A stretch of 64,000 bases of DNA from Porticoccus sp002390525 (GTDB taxonomy: Bacteria; Pseudomonadota; Gammaproteobacteria; Pseudomonadales; Porticoccaceae): positions 558,001 to 622,000 of the forward strand of contig OX044352.1 of NCBI GenBank assembly GCA_943846655.1. The letters are read 5' to 3'. The position numbers and the translations under genes were made by a program. A model generated the notes under the pieces. It did not search any database and was not told the origin of the DNA. It saw only the letters and a program-made list of their open reading frames with translations. Shown piece by piece: positions 1 through 8,915 of the stretch. The stretch's first letter is position 1. Each line of letters opens with the position of its first letter.

Positions 1-501
1 AGGACTTTTCCTATTAATGGGAAGTTCACGCCAGAGCAAAAGATGATTTATGATATAGTTCTGGAAGCGCAAATTGCAGGAATAGATGCTTGCCAGGCAG
101 GAAATCAGTGGAACGAACCGCATAATGCAACCGTCAATATTATCACGCAAGGCCTTCTAGATTTGGGTATCATGAAGGGTAGCTTTAATGAAATGGTAGA
201 AAAAAAAACCTACACTGATTTTTATATGCACCGAGCTGGTCATTGGCTTGGCATGGACGTCCATGATGTCGGAGACTATAAGCTCAACGAGCAATGGCGA
301 ACATTTCAACCAGGTATGGTCACGACTATTGAGCCTGGAATTTATATTTCCCCAGATAATAAAAATGTAGACGAGTGCTGGCGGGGTATCGGGATCAGGA
401 TTGAAGATGATGTCTTAGTTACCGAGGGTGTACCGAACACCCTATCGAGCGATGCACCAAAAACAATATCAGAAATCGAAGCAATAATGGCCTCTAGTTA
501 G
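1..501 (+). CDS. pepP: Xaa-Pro aminopeptidase P, C-terminal part (5' end outside window)
   Basis: The reading frame is open from base 1 and gives 166 residues of the C-terminal 'pita-bread' domain of aminopeptidase P, a cytoplasmic dimetal (usually Mn) enzyme that removes an N-terminal residue preceding proline. Metal-ligand regions of family M24 are visible: His in MHRAGHWLG, Glu in TIEPGIYI and Glu in GIRIEDD. The upstream frame (RTFPINGKFT) matches the E. coli protein closely, so translation certainly begins before the window. It lies 13 bases before ubiH, the same pepP-ubiH-ubiI order as in E. coli, so it probably shares their transcript. Confidence 0.95.
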   Translation, partial: RTFPINGKFTPEQKMIYDIVLEAQIAGIDACQAGNQWNEPHNATVNIITQGLLDLGIMKGSFNEMVEKKTYTDFYMHRAGHWLGMDVHDVGDYKLNEQWRTFQPGMVTTIEPGIYISPDNKNVDECWRGIGIRIEDDVLVTEGVPNTLSSDAPKTISEIEAIMASS

Positions 502-514
502 ATCCGGAAAATAT

Positions 515-1816
515 ATGCCTAATAAGTTAAAAATTTCACAAAATCCTGATATTTCTATAATTGGAGGGGGTATGGTTGGGATTAGCTTGGCCCTGCTTTT
601 GTCCTCCTATAAGCTTGGCTGGAAAATCCAAATTATTGATTCACGTTCTCTTTTAGCTAAATCAAATAACACTCTCGATAATCGTTTTGATAGACGAACT
701 ACTGCACTTTCTCAAAGTAGTTATGAAATTTATACAGCATTAGGTTTGTGGGAAAAATTAAATGTTAACGCATCTCCGATAAATGAAGTTCATATTTCCG
801 ATAAAGGTTTTTTTGGAAACGCTAAATTAACAGCACAAGATCAAAATTTACCAGCTTTAGGTTATATCCTAGAAAATCAGACAATTAGTGATACACTTCT
901 TGATAAAGCGATCAAAATTGATGATATTGAGATTATTGATACAGCTAAAATAAATAAGATAAAACCAGTGAGTGGAGCTGTCGAGCTTTGTTACTCAAAA
1001 ATATCAGAACCAGATGAAATCAGAAATATAAATACAAAGTTATTAATAATTGCTGATGGCGCTGAATCAGACACAAGAAATTTTTTAGGTATTGAATCTA
1101 CAACAAAAGATTACGGACAAGTTGCAATTGTTTCAAATATCACATTATCTAAAGACCATAACAATGTTGCTTATGAGCGCTTCACTGATTCTGGCCCCTT
1201 GGCTATGCTGCCACTTAGAAAAATAGAAGGCTACAATCGTTCTGCATTAGTATGGACAGTTTCCTCTGCACAAGCACAAAAGTTAGCAGCTTTAACAGAA
1301 GCAGAATTTCTCAATGAGCTGCAATTAGCTTTCGGCTTCAGGTTGGGTAAATTTACAGGCGCTAGCCGGCGTCATAGCTACCCTGTTCGATTAACAACCA
1401 GTAAAGAACAAGTTCGGAGTAATATAGTTATTGTTGGAAATGCCGCTCATGCCTTGCACCCAGTTGCAGGACAGGGGTTTAATCTGGCGTTAAGAGATAT
1501 AGCTGCTTTAGCTGACATTTTAGCAAAATCAGTAACTGAAGAAAAAGTTTTAGGCGAATATAGAGTCCTAGAAAATTATATTAAACATCAAAAGATAGAT
1601 CAAAATAGGACAATATTTCTAAGTGATTTCTTGCCTACCGTCTTCGGAAGTACATCTCTTTTGATAAGGTTAGCGAGAAATATTGGGCTTGTGGCGTTAG
1701 ATTCTATCCCATTGCTAAGAAGAAATTTCGCAAAAATGGGTATGGGTCTGCACACTAAAGCGCCGAAGATAAATATTGCTAGAACTATTGATTCAACTGC
1801 TTCTGACTCGGAATGA
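515..1816 (+). CDS. ubiH: 2-octaprenyl-6-methoxyphenol hydroxylase (FAD monooxygenase)
   Basis: A 433-residue class A flavoprotein monooxygenase. UbiH hydroxylates a ring carbon of the polyprenyl-phenol intermediate in aerobic ubiquinone synthesis, in the Ubi complex at the inner membrane. The sequence shows the N-terminal FAD GxGxxG fold (IIGGGMVGISLALLL, residues about 15-29), the central DG motif (IADGAESDTR) and the C-terminal FAD-ribityl motif (GNAAHALHPVAGQGFNLALRD). It sits between pepP and a second paralogous hydroxylase; their order and the E. coli parallel favour UbiH for this copy. Assignment among UbiH/UbiF/UbiI rests on synteny and overall resemblance, not on a diagnostic residue. 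Confidence 0.88.
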   Translation: MPNKLKISQNPDISIIGGGMVGISLALLLSSYKLGWKIQIIDSRSLLAKSNNTLDNRFDRRTTALSQSSYEIYTALGLWEKLNVNASPINEVHISDKGFFGNAKLTAQDQNLPALGYILENQTISDTLLDKAIKIDDIEIIDTAKINKIKPVSGAVELCYSKISEPDEIRNINTKLLIIADGAESDTRNFLGIESTTKDYGQVAIVSNITLSKDHNNVAYERFTDSGPLAMLPLRKIEGYNRSALVWTVSSAQAQKLAALTEAEFLNELQLAFGFRLGKFTGASRRHSYPVRLTTSKEQVRSNIVIVGNAAHALHPVAGQGFNLALRDIAALADILAKSVTEEKVLGEYRVLENYIKHQKIDQNRTIFLSDFLPTVFGSTSLLIRLARNIGLVALDSIPLLRRNFAKMGMGLHTKAPKINIARTIDSTASDSE

Positions 1817-1820
1817 TGTA

Positions 1821-3053
1821 ATGGAAAAAAAAGAATATGATGTTGTTGTTGTTGGAGCTGGTCTTGTGGGTCTATCCTTCGTAAATATGTTGGTGTCTCA
1901 TTTAAATATAAATTCAAATCACGATGGAGGTATTAAAATAGCTATCCTTGAAAAACAACCTTTTAAAAAGCATGATTCCTCCAATAAATTTGACTCAAGG
2001 GTGGTTGCATTAACAGAGTCCTCTCGTATTCTTCTAGAAAATATTGGCGTTTGGGATAATATTGCTAGTGAGAAAGTGTGCCCCTTTGAGCGAATGGAGA
2101 TATGGGAATCTGACGGGACAGGACATATCGAATTTGATTGTAATGATGTTCGCCAAAATAGCCTAGGATACATCGTAGAAAATTCTTTGGTTGTAAAGTG
2201 TAACCTTGACAAGATCAAAGAATTAAAGAATGTTGAGTTGATCTGCCCTGCAACAGTCACTAGTTTAACTAGAGAAAGCCAATTTAACACTAGCACTATT
2301 ACTTTAGACGATGGAACCACTATTGTTGCCAAATTGTTAGTTGCTGCAGATGGAGGAGATTCCAAAGTAAGAGATTTATGTGGATTTAAATTGCAAGAAT
2401 GGAATTATGGTCATCATGCAATTGTTACTCGTGTTAATACAGAGAAGCCTCATAATTTTACAGCTAGACAAAGATTTTTACCAGATGGCCCCTTAGCCCT
2501 GCTTCCTATTCAATTTAAAGAAGGAGACTCAAAACAATGTTCAATCGTTTGGTCGCAAAAAGATAAAACTGCTGAAAAACTAATGCAACTTGATGATATT
2601 AATTTTTGTAAGGCGCTTGAAAACGCAAGTGGTCTTTGCTTAGGAAAAATTATTTCAGTTGAGCAACGGGCAAAATTTATGCTTAAGCAACGCCATGCTC
2701 AAGATTATATAATGCCAGGAGTAGCACTTATAGGAGATTCTGCACATACTATGCACCCACTAGCTGGCCAAGGCGTCAATTTAGGTCTACAGGATTCATT
2801 AGCTTTAGTTCAAGAAATAGAATATTCAGTATCCCGTGGATTGTCGCCTGGAAACGAATTTGGGCTTCGTCGTTATCAAAGGAAAAGAAAGCCGCATAAT
2901 TTAGCTATGATTTCTATTATAAATGGCTTAAAAATGTTATTTGAAGATAAACATCTTCCTATACGCCTAGTACGCAACGACGGAATGAATGTTCTTAATC
3001 AAATAAGTTTCATTAAAAATAAGATAATGCGAGAGGCCATGGGGATTTTATAG
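1821..3053 (+). CDS. ubiI: UbiI/VisC-type ubiquinone biosynthesis hydroxylase
   Basis: A 410-residue paralogue of the preceding gene. The ATG at 1821 gives the dinucleotide-binding strand directly (YDVVVVGAGLVGLSF), so an in-frame extension back into ubiH was not used. The DG motif (AADGGDSKVRD) and the C-terminal FAD motif (LIGDSAHTMHPLAGQGVNLG) are intact, and the tail (RRYQRKRK...LVRN...MREAMG) resembles E. coli VisC/UbiI, the C5 hydroxylase. Only four bases separate it from ubiH, indicating translational coupling. UbiF is the main alternative, since one enzyme often covers several ring positions. Confidence 0.87.
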   Translation: MEKKEYDVVVVGAGLVGLSFVNMLVSHLNINSNHDGGIKIAILEKQPFKKHDSSNKFDSRVVALTESSRILLENIGVWDNIASEKVCPFERMEIWESDGTGHIEFDCNDVRQNSLGYIVENSLVVKCNLDKIKELKNVELICPATVTSLTRESQFNTSTITLDDGTTIVAKLLVAADGGDSKVRDLCGFKLQEWNYGHHAIVTRVNTEKPHNFTARQRFLPDGPLALLPIQFKEGDSKQCSIVWSQKDKTAEKLMQLDDINFCKALENASGLCLGKIISVEQRAKFMLKQRHAQDYIMPGVALIGDSAHTMHPLAGQGVNLGLQDSLALVQEIEYSVSRGLSPGNEFGLRRYQRKRKPHNLAMISIINGLKMLFEDKHLPIRLVRNDGMNVLNQISFIKNKIMREAMGIL

Positions 3054-3192
3054 GAGACAGTTTAGTCAAAAAAACAATTCTTAGATATTGAGCTTGTGCT
3101 TCAGTTTGAATTCAATCAAGGTTAAAATATTTTACATTAAATTATATTAAGTGTAGAAATATAAATAAAAAAATGAAATAAGGAAACTTTTC

Positions 3193-3582
3193 ATGAATAT
3201 AGATCCATCTGATTTGAAGTATGCTACTAGCCACGAGTGGGCTCGAGATAAAGGGGATGGCACTGTAATTGTCGGTATCAGTGATCATGCACAAGAAAGT
3301 CTTGGTGATGTCGTGTACGTGGAGCTACCACAATTAGGAACATTAATTTCTGCAGGAGACGAGGCTGGTGTCGTAGAGTCAGTGAAAGCCGCATCTGATA
3401 TTTATACGCCAGTATCTGGAGAAATAGTAGGAACTAATGAGCAGCTTGAAGAAGAACCTGAGATTATTAATGGATCGCCATATGAGGATGGCTGGCTATT
3501 CATAGTGAAGATGTCTAATCCAGAAGAATTAGATAGTTTAATGAGTGCTGATGAGTATACGATCTCATCAGAAGAAAACTAG
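3193..3582 (+). CDS. gcvH: Glycine cleavage system H protein
   Basis: A 129-residue lipoyl carrier protein, the usual length for GcvH. It shuttles the aminomethyl group between the P, T and L proteins of the glycine cleavage complex. The lipoylation site is Lys65 in VESVKAASDI, followed by the conserved PVSGEIV and EDGWLF segments. The start is supported by an AAGGAAA Shine-Dalgarno just upstream. The P and T genes are not adjacent here, which is unusual because gcvTHP are often clustered. No glycine riboswitch is recognisable in the 139 bases before it. Confidence 0.95.
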   Translation: MNIDPSDLKYATSHEWARDKGDGTVIVGISDHAQESLGDVVYVELPQLGTLISAGDEAGVVESVKAASDIYTPVSGEIVGTNEQLEEEPEIINGSPYEDGWLFIVKMSNPEELDSLMSADEYTISSEEN

Positions 3583-3611
3583 TTTAGAGCATTTACGGGC
3601 TGTGTAATAAA

Positions 3612-3845
3612 ATGGATTTCAATAAAATAATAGAAGAAATAAAACTACTAAATCAGTTTAATTTAAATTCAAAATTATATGGTATAAAGATTCACCAAAG
3701 TAATGCTTCACCTGAAACAGTGAATGCAGCAACTAGGCTGTACGAAAAAGGCCTTATCGACCATATCGATGGAGGATATCTAACAGATTTAGGAGTCGAA
3801 ACTGCAGAACACGCTCAAATACTTCTTCAAATTCTGAAAGATTAG
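3612..3845 (+). CDS. Small conserved protein, TIGR02647-like
   Basis: A 77-residue acidic protein of unknown function. It resembles a short family I remember as TIGR02647, found in Pseudomonas, Vibrio and relatives, with the recurring pattern 'LNLFNL ... GIKVH ... A..RLYEKGLI...DGGYLTDLG.E.AEHAQ.LL.IL'. The predicted helix-turn pattern would fit a small winged-helix or helical-bundle fold, but no DNA-binding activity is established. It follows gcvH by 29 bases without a strong Shine-Dalgarno and converges on hemB. Assignment is from memory of the family pattern. Confidence 0.8.
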   Translation: MDFNKIIEEIKLLNQFNLNSKLYGIKIHQSNASPETVNAATRLYEKGLIDHIDGGYLTDLGVETAEHAQILLQILKD

Positions 3846-3896
3846 CATATAAAAATTACTTTTTCGTTCAAAGTCTAGTTGAAAAATTCTCATAAA

Positions 3897-4910
3897 TCAT
3901 CGGTTGAGTATTTCGGCGGCCTCTTTGGCAAAGTAAGAAAAAATACCATCAGCTCCAGCTCTTTTGAAGCATGAGAGAGATTCAATAATAACTTTTTCTC
4001 GCTCAAGCCATCCATTTTCAAATGCAGCAACATGCATTGCATACTCACCGCTCACTTGGTATGCAAATGTTGGCACTTGAAGTTCTTCTTTAACTCTTCT
4101 TAATACATCTAGGTAAGGCATACCTGGCTTAATCATTATCATATCAGCGCCTTCTTGTAGATCGAGGACACATTCATGAAGTGCCTCATTTGTGTTCGAT
4201 GGATCTATTTGATAGGTAGTTTTTTCTTTATTTCGAATATTTTCTGCTGAACCCACTGCCTCTCTGAAAGGCCCATAATAATTAGAAGCATACTTAGCAG
4301 AATAAGCCATAATTCGTGTATTAATGTAACCATTTTCTTCTAGACTATTTCTGATAAAACCGATTCTGCCGTCCATCATATCGGATGGAGCTATAATATC
4401 AGCACCGGCCTTTGCATGAGATGTTGATTGTTTTGCTAAGGTTTCAATAGTTATATCATTTAATATATAACCAGTTTCATCATCGATAATTCCATCTTGA
4501 CCATGACTAGTGTAGGGGTCCAGAGCAATATCCGAGATAACACCAAGCCCTGGAATCGCTGATTTAATTTTTTTTATTGCTACTTGTATCAAGCCATCTG
4601 GGTTAAATGCCTCCTCACCTGATAGCGTTCTGCATTTTTGACTAGGAACAGGAAAAAGTGCAATTGCTGGTATCCCAAGACTTACTAGTTGTCTAGCCTC
4701 TTTTATAGCAAGATCTACAGAGAGCCTCTCAACTCCTGGCATAGATGCAATACTTTCGCGAGAATTTGTTCCTTCAATTAAAAATATAGGATAAATTAAA
4801 TCACTCGGAGTAATCACAGACTCCTTTATTAATCTGCGAGAGAAATCATCATAACGATTTCGGCGCATACGAGTATTTGGAAAGACCCCACGGGATTTAA
4901 TAAAACTCAT
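3897..4910 (-). CDS. hemB: Delta-aminolevulinic acid dehydratase (porphobilinogen synthase)
   Basis: A 337-residue enzyme that condenses two 5-aminolevulinate molecules to porphobilinogen in haem synthesis. Schiff-base lysines are visible at about Lys206 (MAYSAKYAS) and Lys261 (MIKPGMPY). The metal-site segment reads DIALDPYTSHGQDG (about 128-140), with Asp rather than the Cys triad of zinc enzymes, so it is the Mg-dependent Pseudomonas type by family knowledge. An AAGGTA Shine-Dalgarno precedes the start. It lies 75 bases downstream of hemL on the same strand, so the two probably form one transcript for early tetrapyrrole steps. Confidence 0.97.
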   Translation of the reverse strand: MSFIKSRGVFPNTRMRRNRYDDFSRRLIKESVITPSDLIYPIFLIEGTNSRESIASMPGVERLSVDLAIKEARQLVSLGIPAIALFPVPSQKCRTLSGEEAFNPDGLIQVAIKKIKSAIPGLGVISDIALDPYTSHGQDGIIDDETGYILNDITIETLAKQSTSHAKAGADIIAPSDMMDGRIGFIRNSLEENGYINTRIMAYSAKYASNYYGPFREAVGSAENIRNKEKTTYQIDPSNTNEALHECVLDLQEGADMIMIKPGMPYLDVLRRVKEELQVPTFAYQVSGEYAMHVAAFENGWLEREKVIIESLSCFKRAGADGIFSYFAKEAAEILNR

Positions 4911-4985
4911 AATTTTCTATACCTTAAGTTTATTTTATAAATTTTAAATCATTATTTTGATACAAAGAAGTTAAAAATTATCTGA

Positions 4986-6266
4986 CTAAAGAGTTTTGAA
5001 CACTTTTGATGCAGCTTCTAGAGTAAATTCTATATCTTCGTTTGTATGAGCCGCCGACATAAAGCAACCCTCATATGCTGCAGGCGCAAAGTATACTCCA
5101 GCATCTAGCATACCACGGAAGAAGCGTCCAAAACGTTCACTGTCACATGCCATAACTTGCTTATAGTTAGTAACGGCAACCTCTTGAGTGAAAAAGAAAC
5201 CAAACATACTTCCTATATGATTGGTTGTCATAGGTATATTAGCTTTATTAGCCTCCTCTTGCAGACCTTTGATAAATTTCTCAGTTTGTGCGAACAAACT
5301 ATCGTGAAATCTGGGTGCAGTAATAAGTTCTAGAGTTTTTAGCCCAGCTGTCATAGCTACCGGGTTCCCGGAAAGAGTCCCAGCCTGATATACCGGCCCG
5401 ACAGGTGATATATTGTTCATAATGTGACGTTTCCCTCCAAAAGCTCCAACTGGCATACCTCCACCAATAACTTTCCCAAGAGTGATTAGATCAGCATCAA
5501 TATTAAAGCGACCTACAGCACATCGAACATCAACTCTAAAACCAGTCATTACTTCATCAAAAATTAGAAGTGCACCATGTCGAGTGCAACATTCCCTAAC
5601 AGTTTCCAAAAAACCATTTAATGGGGGGATACAGCTCATATTTCCAGCTACCGGCTCTATGATTACGCACGCTACCTGATTCCCAATCTCATCGAAGGTT
5701 TTTTTGACTTCTTCGATATTGTTATAAGTCAGAGTTGTAGTTAAATCTGCTAAAATTGAAGGAACACCAGGTGAGCTTGGGACACCCATAGTAAGTGCAC
5801 CTGAACCAGCTTTGACCAAGAGAGAATCAGAGTGACCATGATAACAACCCTCAAACTTGATGATTTTATCTCGGTTTGTATAACCTCTAGCTAAACGAAT
5901 AGCACTCATAGTCGCCTCAGTTCCAGAGTTGACCATACGGACCATCTCCATTCCCGGAACTAAAGAGCAGATTTTATCAGCTAGCTTAGTCTCGAGCTCT
6001 GTTGGGGCTCCAAAAGAGAGCCCCCTATCGATCTGTCTTTTTATAGAAGTTATTACGTCAGGGTGACCATGACCTAATATCATCGGACCCCAAGACTGAA
6101 TATAGTCTATATAGCGTTTACCATCTGCATCGAAAAGATAAGCACCTTGTGCTTTTTCAAAGAATACAGGAGATCCACCGACAGCTTTGAACGCGCGTAC
6201 AGGAGAATTTACGCCACCTGGAATGTGTACTTGCGCGGCTGTGAATAATTCTTGAGATTTTTCCAT
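4986..6266 (-). CDS. hemL: Glutamate-1-semialdehyde 2,1-aminomutase
   Basis: A 426-residue class III PLP aminotransferase that isomerises glutamate-1-semialdehyde to 5-aminolevulinate, so this organism makes haem by the tRNA-dependent C5 route. The PLP lysine is Lys265 in ITLGKVIGGG; the cofactor-binding NSGTEATM and LIFDEVMTGFR segments are intact, and the length matches the family (about 426). It is immediately upstream of hemB, the next enzyme acting on its product, and downstream of hemJ on the same strand. Confidence 0.97.
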   Translation of the reverse strand: MEKSQELFTAAQVHIPGGVNSPVRAFKAVGGSPVFFEKAQGAYLFDADGKRYIDYIQSWGPMILGHGHPDVITSIKRQIDRGLSFGAPTELETKLADKICSLVPGMEMVRMVNSGTEATMSAIRLARGYTNRDKIIKFEGCYHGHSDSLLVKAGSGALTMGVPSSPGVPSILADLTTTLTYNNIEEVKKTFDEIGNQVACVIIEPVAGNMSCIPPLNGFLETVRECCTRHGALLIFDEVMTGFRVDVRCAVGRFNIDADLITLGKVIGGGMPVGAFGGKRHIMNNISPVGPVYQAGTLSGNPVAMTAGLKTLELITAPRFHDSLFAQTEKFIKGLQEEANKANIPMTTNHIGSMFGFFFTQEVAVTNYKQVMACDSERFGRFFRGMLDAGVYFAPAAYEGCFMSAAHTNEDIEFTLEAASKVFKTL

Positions 6267-6388
6267 ATTAGTTTGCTTTTTGTTTTGGGGTTAAATACTG
6301 ATTATCTTTAATTACAGCTCTTTTAGCTAATTAAAAATCTAAAAGATATTACAACTAATTTTTTTTCTTTTTATATAGCATTAATTTT

Positions 6389-6841
6389 TCAATTGAAAGG
6401 CTTCACTGCAACTAAAATGACAATGCCTACTAGCATAATTACTGGTATTTCATTGAACCACCTATAAAAAACATGACTATGAGCATTTTCATTATTTTGA
6501 AATTGCCGCATTAAGTTCAGACATGCAAAGTGGTATATGACTAATAATATAACTAGTAACGATTTTATTTGAAACCAAGTGGCTGATATGTAGTAGTTTG
6601 GATTTGTATAGAAAAGAGCTACACCCATAAAAATAGTTACTATCATAGATGGATTTGCAATGCCTTTGTATAGTTTACGCTCCATAATCTTGAATCGTTC
6701 TATACTTATTTGGTCACTTGACATAGAGTGGTAGACAAACAATCTTGGTAAGTAAAATAGTGCAGCGAACCAGCAGACCATAGCAATGATGTGCATTGCT
6801 GTTATCCAATTGCGATTATCTATGAGCAATTCATTTATCAA
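6389..6841 (-). CDS. hemJ: Protoporphyrinogen IX oxidase HemJ (UPF0093 membrane protein)
   Basis: A 150-residue protein with four predicted membrane helices. The N-terminal pattern WITAMHIIAMVCWFAALFYLPRLFVYH is characteristic of HemJ, the haem-dependent protoporphyrinogen oxidase that many proteobacteria use instead of HemG or HemY. The family's conserved His (in AMHIIA) and the Lys of the QIKSLL segment are present. It is divergent from argC, with about 85 bases between them, and lies upstream of hemL-hemB on the same strand, so three haem genes are grouped here. Activity is inferred from the family. Confidence 0.9.
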   Translation of the reverse strand: MINELLIDNRNWITAMHIIAMVCWFAALFYLPRLFVYHSMSSDQISIERFKIMERKLYKGIANPSMIVTIFMGVALFYTNPNYYISATWFQIKSLLVILLVIYHFACLNLMRQFQNNENAHSHVFYRWFNEIPVIMLVGIVILVAVKPFN

Positions 6842-6926
6842 AATCTACTATTCGCCTGTATTCGATTAGACTGCGTTTAATCTTGGTTTGTTTAGGTTAT
6901 TATAAACAGCTATGAAGGTGAATGAC

Positions 6927-7973
6927 ATGAACAATGATAAAGTGATTAAAATAGGTGTTATTGGTGCAACAGGATATACAGGTATTGAGTTGCTTCGACT
7001 TTTGGCTGCTCACCCTAATGCCCAAGTAAAAGTAATCACATCTCGAGAGCACACTGGTATTCGTGTTGACAGTCTATTCCCTGCTTTGAGAGGCTTCTAT
7101 GATCATCACTTTGTAGAACCAAATTCTGAGCACTTGTATGAATGTGATGTTGTCTTCTTTGCCACACCCCCAGGTGTTGCTCAAGAAGCCATACCTAATA
7201 TTTTAAATAAGGGAATTAAAGTTATTGATCTCTCTGCTGATTTTAGAATTCGAGATGCAGCTTTATGGGAGAAATGGTATGGTAAAATTCATATTTGTCC
7301 CGAGCTTCTGAAGCAATCTGTATACGGTTTACCAGAAATTAATAGACAGCATATAAAAAATGCATCATTGATTGCTTGTCCTGGGTGTTATCCCACAAGT
7401 GTGCTTCTGGGTTTTAAGCCCTTGCTAGAGAATGGTTTAGTAGACACTAATAATTTGATTGCTAACGTTGCTTCTGGAGTCAGTGGTGCTGGTCGTGAGG
7501 CTAACCTAGATAACCTCTTAGCAGAGACTAGTGATAGCTTTAAAGCATATTCGGCTGAGGGGCATAAACATCTCCCTGAAATTGAACAAGGTTTAAAAGA
7601 TATCGCGGGCAACTCGGTTCAATTGACTTTTGTACCACACCTGTTACCCATAATAAGAGGCATACATGCGACACTTTATGCAACACTCAAAGTTAAAGGA
7701 ACTGACCTACAGAAAATTTATGAAGAATGCTATAAAAATGAATCTTTCATTGATGTTTTGCCTCCCGGGAGTCATCCCCAAACACGTTCAGTTAAGGGTA
7801 CTAACACCTGCAGAATTAGCGTTTTCTGCCCCGGTGACGGAGATAAAGTGGTAGTTTTAGTTGTCGAAGACAATCTTGTTAAAGGAGCCTCTGGACAAGC
7901 AATACAGAATATGAATATATTGTTTGGATTACCCGAAAGTACCGCTCTTGATAATCCTGCATTGCTCCCATAA
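6927..7973 (+). CDS. argC: N-acetyl-gamma-glutamyl-phosphate reductase
   Basis: A 348-residue NADPH-dependent reductase of arginine synthesis, converting N-acetylglutamyl phosphate to the semialdehyde. The Rossmann motif GVIGATGYTG is near the N-terminus and the catalytic cysteine lies in ACPGCYPTSV. A start at 6912 is possible, but the ATG at 6927 has a good AAGGTGA Shine-Dalgarno six bases upstream (6915-6921) and gives the usual N-terminus, so it is preferred. No other arg genes are nearby. It diverges from hemJ and is followed by a bactofilin. Confidence 0.96.
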   Translation: MNNDKVIKIGVIGATGYTGIELLRLLAAHPNAQVKVITSREHTGIRVDSLFPALRGFYDHHFVEPNSEHLYECDVVFFATPPGVAQEAIPNILNKGIKVIDLSADFRIRDAALWEKWYGKIHICPELLKQSVYGLPEINRQHIKNASLIACPGCYPTSVLLGFKPLLENGLVDTNNLIANVASGVSGAGREANLDNLLAETSDSFKAYSAEGHKHLPEIEQGLKDIAGNSVQLTFVPHLLPIIRGIHATLYATLKVKGTDLQKIYEECYKNESFIDVLPPGSHPQTRSVKGTNTCRISVFCPGDGDKVVVLVVEDNLVKGASGQAIQNMNILFGLPESTALDNPALLP

Positions 7974-8059
7974 CAATTTGGTCTCGGTATAATAAAATAC
8001 TATAGAAAGATGCTATAAAAAAACTATAAACTAAGAAAATTAAAAAAGGAATTGATGAT

Positions 8060-8464
8060 ATGGCTAAACATAATAATGTTGATTTTTCATTAGGGGATAC
8101 TACTCTTATCTCCAAAGACACCCATATAACTGGTGATATACAGTTCTCTGGGAATTTAGAAATAGAGGGAAAGATTACGGGTAGCGTTGTCTCCAGTGAC
8201 GATGGAGGTAAGGTAAGAATTCTTCCAACTGGACATGTTACTGGAGATATTCATGCACCTACCGCTGTTATTAATGGCCGGATTGATGGAAATATTTACT
8301 CTTCTGAAGAAATTCATTTAGCATCTGATTCTTTTGTTGATGGAAATCTTTATTATGTTCTGATTGAGATAGAAAAAGGTGCACAAATGAACGGTACTTT
8401 TGTGTATCAGCCTAATCAAGATGATTTAAAAGTACTAGAAAGTCCATTAGAAACAAACGATTAG
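8060..8464 (+). CDS. Bactofilin (polymer-forming cytoskeletal protein)
   Basis: A 134-residue bactofilin (DUF583). The core, about residues 15-115, is a right-handed beta-helix built from short repeats in which small hydrophobics and glycines recur, for example HITGDIQFSGNLEIEGKITGSV and GHVTGDIHAPTAVINGRIDGNI. The termini are short and polar, as usual. Bactofilins self-assemble without nucleotide into membrane-associated filaments that act in cell shape, peptidoglycan patterning or division. An AAGGAA Shine-Dalgarno precedes the ATG. The neighbours argC and erpA suggest no specific role. Confidence 0.92.
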   Translation: MAKHNNVDFSLGDTTLISKDTHITGDIQFSGNLEIEGKITGSVVSSDDGGKVRILPTGHVTGDIHAPTAVINGRIDGNIYSSEEIHLASDSFVDGNLYYVLIEIEKGAQMNGTFVYQPNQDDLKVLESPLETND

Positions 8465-8543
8465 ACATATAATATATGATATAGTGCAATTAAATATGGG
8501 TTATTTTTTAAGGTAAACTCCACGTAAATTTATAGGAATAAGA

Positions 8544-8897
8544 ATGACTGGCATCGAAATTTTTAAACCCATGCCTCTTTATGTTTCAGAGAGTGCAGTA
8601 GCAAAGGTAAGAAGCTTAGTTAAAGAAGAGGGAAACCCTGATTTAAAACTAAGAGTTTTTGTTACTGGTGGAGGTTGTTCTGGATTCCAATATGGTTTTA
8701 GTTTTGATGAATTAGTGGCGGAAGATGACACTATTGTTGAGGAGAAAGGCGTCTTTGTGCTTGCAGATTCATTGAGTATTCAGTACTTGCAAGGCTCAAC
8801 GGTCAATTATGAGGAGGGTCTTCAGGGATCAAAGTTTTCTATATCAAACCCTAATGCTACTGCAACATGTGGTTGCGGTTCCTCTTTCTCAGTTTAG
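8544..8897 (+). CDS. erpA: A-type iron-sulfur cluster carrier ErpA
   Basis: A 117-residue HesB/IscA family protein that delivers Fe-S clusters to apoproteins, including IspG/IspH of isoprenoid synthesis in E. coli. The three cluster cysteines are visible: Cys45 in GGGCSGF and Cys109 and Cys111 in TCGCGSSF. Overall similarity, especially the LKLRVFVTGGGCSGFQYGF region and SNPNATATCGCG tail, favours ErpA over IscA. An AGGAA Shine-Dalgarno lies before the ATG. It converges with anmK, only 18 bases apart, with no clear terminator between them. Confidence 0.94.
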   Translation: MTGIEIFKPMPLYVSESAVAKVRSLVKEEGNPDLKLRVFVTGGGCSGFQYGFSFDELVAEDDTIVEEKGVFVLADSLSIQYLQGSTVNYEEGLQGSKFSISNPNATATCGCGSSFSV

Positions 8898-8915
8898 GAG
8901 GGTTATAAAGACTTC

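Noticed and set aside
3054..3192. Possible glycine riboswitch before gcvH
   Set aside because: The 139 bases are A/T-rich and do not show the conserved GGAGAG-type cores or paired aptamers.
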